A stretch of DNA of 64,000 nucleotides from Pristionchus mayeri (Eukaryota; Nematoda; Chromadorea; Rhabditida; Neodiplogasteridae), in contig BTRK01000002.1 of assembly GCA_036245805.1 (NCBI GenBank), positions 23,801,067-23,865,066 of the forward strand. The letters run 5' to 3'. A program made the position numbers and the translations under genes. Below the pieces are notes generated by a model. The model was not told where the DNA came from. It searched no databases and saw only the letters and a program-made list of their open reading frames with translations. Below, piece by piece: positions 57,102 through 64,000 of the stretch. Each line of letters opens with the position of its first letter. Positions within the stretch are counted from its first letter, which is position 1.

Positions 57102-58279
57102 TGAATGATGTTCTTTCCAGTGTCTCCATCGCGAAGTCGTCGCCATTGCATCCAGACTATCGATGTGGAAGGGAAGAATGTATCGGTCGTCCGATGGCTG
57201 AATTTTTCAAGGACGGCAAGTTTGTGGACCTCACTGGAACCTTTTTCACCTCTATGAGGGATTGTGGGTCGATTCTTGATGTGTCGAGGGAGTCGCCAAA
57301 TCTGACTAAGCTAGAAATCCAGAAAGAGGCCTAAAGGAGAACACTCGCCAAGAATGTTTCCCTTGCCAACATCAAGATGGCGTACAAGAATGCACTCTGC
57401 ATCTGTGCATTGGCAGCAGCTGCCAGGATCGATGATGCCATATCGCAAGTAGTTATCGAAGGAGAAGACGAAGAGATGAGCAAGGCTGTATCGAAGGTGC
57501 TCCTGGGCGGAGAGAGCAGTGGAATGAAGAACTGCGAATTTCTCGTACTCCGTCCTATGGGCTCGATCATCTCGAATGAAGGAAGGAATGGAGTGTTCGA
57601 GTACCACAAGTATACGGATGGTCCTGATATTATGAAGAAGCTGAACGAAATAGAGAGGGAAGAGGCATTCCCGAAGGCAGTTTTCATTCTACTGGACAGA
57701 TCTCTATCGATTGAGAATCTGGATGAGCTCAAGTCCTACTGTGAGGAGATCAGCAAGAGGGTGGACGCGACCTTTTATGTGTCGTGTGACATATTGCCAC
57801 TGTCCAAGGATGATACAGTGATGGAGGAGATGAAGGAGCAGATGAAGTGGCTCCTCTCGTGGTATTCTGAGAAACCTGAGAAGGTTGTGATTGTGAGCAG
57901 CATCAGCTGTGTTCTGTTCGACATCTACCCACTCGTCACCGTATTCGAGCTGGCGGGCAGAGAGTCGGTCCTTCTCTTCGAGGGAGCTGTACAGTATCTC
58001 GTTGATGGAAGGGACTTCCGACTCGATGCCGTTCGATACAAGGAGAGAGCAGCAGTGAAGAGACCATACAGCCATGGATTGAACCAGGGAACACCTGCAG
58101 GAGGGGAATCTCACCGTGGACGTGGACATGGTCGCGGAAGCTGGACATCAAGACCCGCCGGACCTTCGAGACCCGCCGGACCACCGAGACACGACGCAAC
58201 CTCCGGAGCCTGCTACCTCTGCGGTTCCGAGCTGCGCCAGAAGAATGCATGTCCCAAGCGATTCAAGGGATCCAAGTAG
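57080..58279 (+). CDS. Extra ORF downstream of Gypsy pol, one internal stop
   Basis: A 400-codon frame begins MDEKTKKVNDVLSS, overlaps the end of pol, and ends just before the LTR, so it occupies the env position. A single TAA at 57332-57334 splits it in two; both parts are in the same frame. The N-part has CGREECIGRPMAEFFKDGKF; the middle is helical with SIIS, a DATFYVSCDILPL segment and hydrophobic strands (EKVVIVSSISCVLFDIYPLV). The C-terminus is RG/SRPAG-rich followed by a CYLCGS ... CPKRF knuckle. No signal peptide or membrane helix is obvious, so it is not env-like; RNA or nucleic-acid binding is inferred from the tail. I know no family for it. Confidence 0.6.
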
Positions 58280-58323
58280 TTCGAGTCGATGGAGTGAGGA
58301 CACTCCATTATCAGGAGGGGGCA

Positions 58324-58959
58324 TGTACTATAGGGGTACCCCCAGTCGTTATTTATACCCCATGCTGTGAATAGTTATATAATAATGCAAGATTTCGACC
58401 AGAAATATAATTTTCAGAGTTATATCGAATTTAATGTTCCGAAGGAATTCTTTGTTTCCGCCTATGTAAATGATGTCCGTTAGCGTACAGGAATACGATC
58501 GGACTCGTATAATAATTCTGACTTACGAAATTCGTTGTTTGTTGAGCCGTTTGTTTTTGCCTCGAGATTATTGATTTTGTTTTGTGTCAAATATTTAGAA
58601 AATTGCTTCGTTCACTCCGTCTTACATTCTGAGTTTCAGCTAGGGAAGGAAAGCGGTTTACTCGGGGTAGTTTTCGCTTTTCCGTCGGCGTCTCTTCTCG
58701 AACAATTCCTTTCGCTCTTGTCTTGATTTCTTGATTTCTTGATTTCCTCTTTGTGGTCTTTTTGCACTGACTGTGGCAGCAGTGTGTTCTAGTAACTGTG
58801 GCAGTTACTCGCTAGTTGTGGCAACTAGTGGAGACGTTGTGGCAAGGACTGGCATTTCTTACTGAGTGGCTCAGTAAGGGGTGTGTCATTTGCGCTCTGT
58901 GCGTTAGGTTCTCAACTCGCGAGTAATAAGGGACACCTAGAAACCTGGCATAGAGTACA
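58324..58959 (+). repeat. 3' LTR of the plus-strand Gypsy element
   Basis: 636 bp bounded by TGTACT and AGTACA, perfect 6-bp inverted ends, immediately after the extra ORF. It contains TTGATTTC direct repeats (58725-58750) and a set of TGTGGCA-centred hairpins (58771-58850). The latter region is shared with 60780-60930 in inverted orientation. Confidence 0.7.
58771..58855. repeat. TGTGGCA hairpin cluster in the LTR
   Basis: Four TGTGGCA cores, two flanked by inverted arms: TAACTGTGGCAGTTA and CTAGTTGTGGCAACTAG. Similar hairpins exist at 60825-60905 (minus strand). Confidence 0.75.
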
Positions 58960-58970
58960 TTATTGACCTA

Positions 58971-59237
58971 GTGTTTACATATAAAGTGATTCATGCAGAT
59001 GTTGATATAGGCTGTCCCGAATTCCTATACCTAGTACCCCCTCCACCTAGACGCCCAAATCTTTTTCAATTACGTAAACGCCGTTCCACTTCCACTTTTT
59101 ACCATTCCTTTCTCACCAATAGAGCAGTTCCCTTGTGGAACTGTATCCCTCATAATATTGTCATCTCTAGAAATAGTGAATTGTTCTCACTTAGAGTAAA
59201 ATCAATCCATAATATTGCTTACTCTCATTACTGCTAA
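58971..59237 (+). mobile_element. Non-LTR retrotransposon 3' end fragment
   Basis: Reads RRSTSTFYHSFLTNRAVPLW then NCIPHNIVISRNSELFSL, the typical final segment of jockey/CR1-type RT proteins (FF..R.V.LWN.LP). It starts directly after the LTR end and stops at 59237. Confidence 0.65.
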
Positions 59238-59367
59238 TTAGCTCTCTCTCTTAAACTTATTTATTGCCATTTTTCCCTTTGTCATCAAGTCATGGCATCG
59301 TAATATCATGTCCTTATTTCCCGTAGCAATCATTCTATAATTCTGTGCTGTCACACATGATAAATTA

Positions 59368-60618
59368 TTAATACTTTCCAAGCAGATTCGTCTGCTTCTC
59401 CGTGATGTATACTGATCCGTGTATGGTAATGCCATTCATTTCCAGAGTAACCATGCACTTCCCTTCCAGTTCCATTGATGAGCCATTAGCACACACAGCG
59501 TACGCATCGGCTGTTGACTTGGTCGGGGAACCAATCCTTCTCCATGTTTTCTCTGAGATGAGGTCAGATCCCGTATCGACACCCATGGTCACGTCACTTC
59601 CCTCCATTTTCATCCTCACATTGAACTTGCTCTCGTTCGCTGTGAGTTCACCCACGATCATATTCATCTTTGCCTTCTTCTTGTATCCCTTATTGGTTGG
59701 TGACGATCGGCATACTACAGCCAGATGTCCCACCTTGGAACACTTATGACATACCGTACTCGCATGAGCACAAGTCTTCGCCTCGTGATTTTTCCCACAG
59801 CGATAGCACTTGTATCCACTGTCTGCCTGCTTCTTGTTCTGTCGCTCCTTGGACTTGTTGAACTTCCCTTCGACTGCATTCACTTGCGATCGATTTTGAG
59901 CAGTGACAGTTTGCGAGTCGTGCTGAGCCTCCTTGAAAGTATCAGCAATCTCGAGTAACTTCTCGAGAGTTGGACTCTCCTCCTTCTTCATCCCATTGAT
60001 GATGTGAAACATTGCACCGGTGTACCTTGGTAGGTCCACACCTGCTAGGAAGACCATCGTCTTGATCTTGTCGGGGGTGAGGCCACTCACGTCCGCGTCC
60101 TCCACCACTCGGTTTACTCTCGTTGCAAACTCTCGAAGATCCTCGATGTGCACCTTCGACATCTTGAGATTGAACATGTCGAGTCTCTTCTCGAATAGTG
60201 CGTTCTTATCACCGAACAATTTGACCATCACCTCCCTGACCTGTTTGAATGTCAACTCACTCAGCTTCTTTGGTCGGATGTGGTCTCGGAATTGCCGATC
60301 AACTGTGTCTTCCACATCTCTCAGCATCATTCGACTCTTCTCCTCATCCTCCATAGTTGATGTGACCTTGCTCTCGAAGAGATCCTCATGACGTGTATAC
60401 CAGGCTTCGAAGGTCCATCCCTCATCTGGATTGTACGTGAAAGTCCTGATCTGCTTCTCAAGGGAGTCTACGGTAGGTCCACGTGCCTTTGAAACCGTCT
60501 CAGTTCCACTGGAAGTTCCACTCTCTTTTTGTTCTCTCAGTATTCTCAACTCCTCCTGCTGTGCTGCCATCAACTGTTGCATCAACTTCTCTGCACTCGC
60601 ATCCAACACTGGAGCCAT
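59368..60618 (-). mobile_element. Gypsy gag-protease ORF, truncated before RT
   Basis: A 416-codon frame. Residues 1-60 are coiled-coil-like (KLMQQLMAAQQEELRILREQ); the middle is a nematode-type gag domain (YNPDEGWTFEAWYTRHEDLF). Two zinc knuckles follow (CYRCGKNHEAKTC and CHKCSKVGHLAVVC). Protease is seen as VTMGVDTGSDLISEKTW. It ends with NLLGKY and a stop where related polyproteins continue into RT, so it is cut. It is on the strand opposite to the pol tail and LTR at 56598-58959. Confidence 0.85.
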
Positions 60619-61164
60619 TCTGACGAAATTCGTTTGTCACTCGACAAGTTTTCAACCCAAAATCAGAATTTTGGCAGCACTTCGTGTACACAAAACGAAA
60701 TCAGCAACTGAATTTACACTTGTTACACAGTGTTCTCAGCCCAAAATAAAAATTTTGGCAGCACTTCGTTTGCACGTGACACAAACACTAGTAACACCCC
60801 TTACTGAGCCACTCAGCAGGAAACACAGCCGTTGCCACAACGACTACACTAGTTGCCACAACTAGCACGTAACTGCCACAGTCACGCTTACACACTGCTG
60901 CCACAGACAGTGCACGAAAAAACACCACTTAAGGCACAAGAAAATAAAAGAAAATCAAGTCCAAGTAGTAAGTTTACTCACCCCAATTCGAAGTACTTCT
61001 GATCGCCAATATTGTGTATTTCCTTGTGCTCGTTATGCGTGTGGACGTTGCGTTGTTGTAGTAGTTTATCGGTAGCGAAATAAAGAAGAGAAACGAAGAA
61101 AACTGGAAAGAGATTAGCGGGCCCGGGGAGAGAATCAGCGAGGATCCCAAAGTTTGGTTCAAAT
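60619..61164 (-). repeat. Leader and LTR-related region of the minus-strand Gypsy element
   Basis: The minus-strand sequence from about 60960 to 60790 follows the 58740-58890 LTR region (TGTGGCA hairpins, GAGTGGCTCAGTAAGGGGTG). It then diverges into two copies of an AGTGCTGCCAAAAT... TTTTGGG block ahead of gag. The rest to 61164 is unassigned. Confidence 0.6.
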
Positions 61165-61210
61165 TTTGCAAAATTTTGGAAAAAAGTTTTGGATTTCTCG
61201 CATCATAATG

Positions 61211-61755
61211 GACCGATCTAGGCTGTTTTCGTGATACACATTTTATTTTCAATGAAATTACAAATTAAAAATTAAAAATTATGAAAAGAAATAATGGTAA
61301 AACAAGAGCATGGTCGTGATCGCAATCGAATTCTTTCCGGGAAAACATATTCGCTCAATTTTAGCGATACTGGTAATGAAGATATCAGTAAAAGTCTATT
61401 TTCGACGCAACGTCGTCTAGCTTCAACGAAGACTCTCCGTGAAAAATGAACGTACTCATCGTGATCAGGACATAATGGTAAATAATGGTAAAAGACCGAT
61501 CTAGGCTGTTTTCGTGATACACATTTTATTTTCTAAGAAAGTACAAATAAAAAATTAAAAATTATGAAAAGAAATAATGGTAAAACAAGAGCATGGTCGT
61601 GATCGCAATCGAATTCTTTCCGGGAAAACATATTCGCTCAATTTTAGCGATACTGGTAATGAAGATATCAGCAAAAGTCTATTTTCGACGCAACGTCGTC
61701 TAGCTTCAACGAAGACTCTCCGTGAAAAATGAACGTACTCATCGTGATCAGGACC
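61211..61755. repeat. 283-bp tandem duplication within the left TIR
   Basis: The block starting GACCGATCTAGGCTG at 61211 is repeated from 61494, through the GTACTCATCGTGATCAGGAC block. The right TIR has a single copy. Confidence 0.85.
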
Positions 61756-61944
61756 CTGGAAAACCCCCGTAGCCAAAGTTTCAGAAAATCGACCCTTTTT
61801 GGCTGTGCCAGGCTTTGCTCGATTCTTACACTAACGGACTCATATTCATTCTCAACTAATTCAGCCATCGGCTATTCGATGGAGGACAAAAAATAGGGAG
61901 TCAATTTTGTCCTCGTCCGGTAACTTTACAAATCTTATGCGTGC

Positions 61945-62070
61945 TCTGGGAATTTCCGAGATTCTAAAATTTCCGAAATGGCATTTTCCGAGATGTCGTT
62001 TTCCGAAATGGAATTTCCAAAATTTATTTTTCCGAAATGTCGTTTTCCGAAATGTTTTTTCCGAGATTCC
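61945..62070. repeat. TTTTCCGA minisatellite
   Basis: About seven imperfect copies of a 14-17 bp unit built on TTTCCGA(A/G)ATG(T/G), all in one direction. Confidence 0.7.
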
Positions 62071-62575
62071 TTATTACCGTCGATTTCACCAAGGCCTTTG
62101 ATACAGTTGAGTGGAGTGCGGTCTGGCAAGCTCTCTTGAAGGTAGGAGTACTCCCAACGCCTCTATGAGTCGTCTTCGACCCCATCAGAGTGAACGAAGG
62201 TTTGTTCCCCGAACAAGTGAAGAGAGTCCGGCAGGGAGACACGTTTTCCCATGTCTCTTCAATTCTGTCCTCCTCACATCCTGCACCACCACTCGATTAC
62301 CCGTTACCATCAACAATCAAGTGTTCTGTTTCGCTGATTCAGCCCTGTTCGATTCCTGCATCGAATCAACCGTACTAAACGGGAGAGAGACGTGGGCACT
62401 TCGAGCAAGCGACAAGGAACGTCTCGATGTCACATTAAGGAAGATGGAGCGCAGAATCGTCGGAGTGACTATCAAGGACCGAATGAGAAACGAGAGACTG
62501 TGGGAGATCACTAGAGTAGGCGACTGGAACAAAAAGGCCATCACATGGATCCCATTGGTGGAGCGCAGCCTATGA
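62071..62575 (+). mobile_element. Non-LTR RT fragment, internally deleted
   Basis: VDFTKAFDTVEWSAVWQALL (RT palm motif A) is followed after frame changes by VRQGDTFS, then a jump to ETWALRASDKERLDVTLRKM with ERRIVGVTIKDRMRNERLW from the C-terminal region. Same general type as the elements at 34761 and 37466. Confidence 0.7.
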
Positions 62576-62813
62576 AGAATATGGCGCCATCCTCACCTGA
62601 GCACTATACTGATGTGATAAATAATTGTCATTGTAATTGTAACTTTTTTTAAAATTCTTGCATCATTTACATAATTAACAACTTTATTGATTGAAATCAT
62701 TTGACAAATAAATTAAAAATATAAACAGAAATCGGGTAAAAAGCAATAAATAATGATGAAATCAACTATTTTCACAACCGAAGATTGAATGATATCGGCG
62801 AAATGATATTTAT

Positions 62814-63322
62814 TTATTCAATCTTCACAACTCCAGAAAACACAGAAGAGTCATTTTCAGCTGCTGCAGCCGGATCAGAAGCTGCTTGCTGCAGCCAGAA
62901 GAGCCAGTGCTTTACAGCGTTCTCCGAGACGCCCGCGCGTAGGGGCGAAAAGCTATCGGTTTAAGGTGAAGTAGTGTAAAAACCAAAAACGTACCTTTCT
63001 GATGTGCTTGACGGAGAAGAAATGCTGGAAGAGATCCCACTTGTTGAAGGCCGTCTTCTCACAAGTATTGCAGTCGAATTTCTCAAATTTCGAACACAAA
63101 AAGTAGTAATTAGAGTTTGAAATACTCTCATAACATATTTCCATTATTTACCCACTGAACCGTTTCAGTTGCGAAAGGGTGTAAAACACAAAAACTCTAG
63201 TAATGACAACCATCATTCACACTCACAGAGTGAGTGTCCGAGAAGCAAAACTGGTGGAATTTCCTCATATCACAACTGTTGTAGCTTCTTTTCAGTTGAT
63301 CGAGTGCCTTATCGAGAGACAT
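62814..63322 (-). CDS. C2H2 zinc-finger protein of a nematode SENAVK family
   Basis: Three exons on the minus strand. The first (MSLDKALDQLKRSYNSC ... HQFCFSDTHS) ends at a GTGAGT donor. The second reads KFDCNTCEKTAFNKWDLFQH then FFSVKHIRK, a C-x2-C-x12-H-x5-H finger of the U1/matrin type. The third reads GVSENAVKHWLFWLQQAASD and ends GVVKIE at 62814. The join to the third exon is one base out of frame with the acceptor I can see, so either another site is used or the gene is damaged. From memory, similar proteins are abundant in Pristionchus. It lies wholly inside the long-TIR element. Confidence 0.6.
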
Positions 63323-63754
63323 GTCTGCGAAGGCTATAATTATTTATGAAAATATGAGTCCGTTCGTGTAAGAATCGAGCAAAGTCTGGCACAGCCAAAA
63401 AGGGCCGGATTTCTGAAACTTTGGCTACGGGGATTTTCGAGGGTCCTGAATCACGATGATTACCTTCATTTTTCACGCAGAGTCATCGTTGAAGCTAGAC
63501 GACGTTGCGTCGAAAACAGACTTTTGCTGATATCTTCATTACCAGTATCGCTTAAATTAAGCGAATATGTTTTCCCGGATATAATTCGATTGCGATCACG
63601 ACCATGCTCTTGTTTTACCATTATTTCTTTTCATAATTTTTAATTTTTCATTTGTAATTTCTTTGAAAATAAAATGTGTATCACGAAGACAGTCTAGATC
63701 GGTCCATTATGATGCGGAAAATGCAAAACTATTTTTCTTTTTCCAAAATTTTGT

Positions 63755-64000
63755 GTACTTTGTAGTGAAAATGAATTAAGAGTCCGGATCTGAGGAGAGT
63801 TACCATTTCGGTCATTTTCCGGACATTGAGCTAGGGTCACGATTCAGGTCAGGCTCACCTATAGGACCTAGAGTACCTAGGGTGTTGAATTGAAATTTAG
63901 CAGCTATTTGCTCATTGGCGCGCAAAGCGGCGCGCCAGGTGCGGGTACAGTGAAAATGCTGAAAATTCATAATTTCTTAATGAATCAACTTAGACTCGAA
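63755..64000. other. No gene recognised
   Basis: Flank of the long-TIR element, with a GCGCGC-rich palindromic patch near 63918-63945. Confidence 0.35.

Larger units (their letters stand above)
61169..63754. mobile_element. Long-TIR DNA element, 2.6 kb, with zinc-finger gene inside
   Basis: The left region 61169-61860 and right region 63340-63754 are inverted copies: CAAAATTTTGGAAAAA, GCATCATAATGGACCGATCT, AACAAGAGCATGGTCGTGAT, GACGCAACGTCGTCTAGCTT, CGTAGCCAAAGTTTC and GGCTGTGCCAG all recur mirrored. TIRs are about 400 bp on the right and longer on the left because of an internal 283-bp duplication. The interior holds a minisatellite, an RT fragment and a spliced zinc-finger gene; no transposase seen. 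Confidence 0.8.

Noticed and set aside
60431..60865. 144-codon plus-strand frame near the Gypsy leader
   Set aside because: Antisense to gag and its leader; no motifs.

Overview
The window is eukaryotic and almost certainly from a nematode. Genes are split into many short exons by short GT...TTTCAG introns. Recognisable proteins include a serpin, two UDP-glycosyltransferases in the nematode style, a divergent Cys-loop channel, importin-5-like HEAT proteins, a CDV3 homologue and a DGAT2-like acyltransferase. Transposon types (Kolobok, Harbinger, Ty3/Gypsy, non-LTR, large foldback elements) and a zinc-finger family with a SENAVK motif point towards a diplogastrid such as Pristionchus; that placement is inference. 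All exon boundaries were read by eye and no database search was run.

Layout. 0.4-3.2 kb: serpin (-) with a 22-base frameshifting insertion. 3.2-5.5 kb: decayed copy of an importin-like 3' end and a truncated unknown gene. 5.5-11.4 kb: candidate composite Kolobok element carrying a THAP/DDE transposase (-) plus spliced fragments of rps-18, rpl-3 and rps-2. 12.1-12.8 kb: cdv3 with a premature stop. 13.8-14.6 kb: unrecognised gene. 15.3-21.6 kb: two co-oriented genes resembling the N-terminal and C-terminal parts of importin-5, in swapped order with operon-like spacing. 22.6-32.1 kb: two UGT genes (-) flanking a Cys-loop channel gene (+). 33.4-37.4 kb: multi-pass membrane protein (-), with a large intron full of repeat debris.

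From 37.5 kb to the end the window is a transposon-rich island. It holds a non-LTR element, a dense array of heat-shock-element pentamers, two related 1.2-kb foldback elements, a Harbinger transposase with a possible partner ORF, an rps-7 fragment next to a damaged DGAT2-like gene, a HEAT/ARM gene 3' end, halves of two related Gypsy elements in opposite orientation (one with an extra downstream ORF), and a 2.6-kb long-TIR element containing a zinc-finger gene.

The recurring theme is gene fragments sitting beside or inside mobile elements, often with splice signals still present. This suggests DNA-level capture or rearrangement rather than retroposition.
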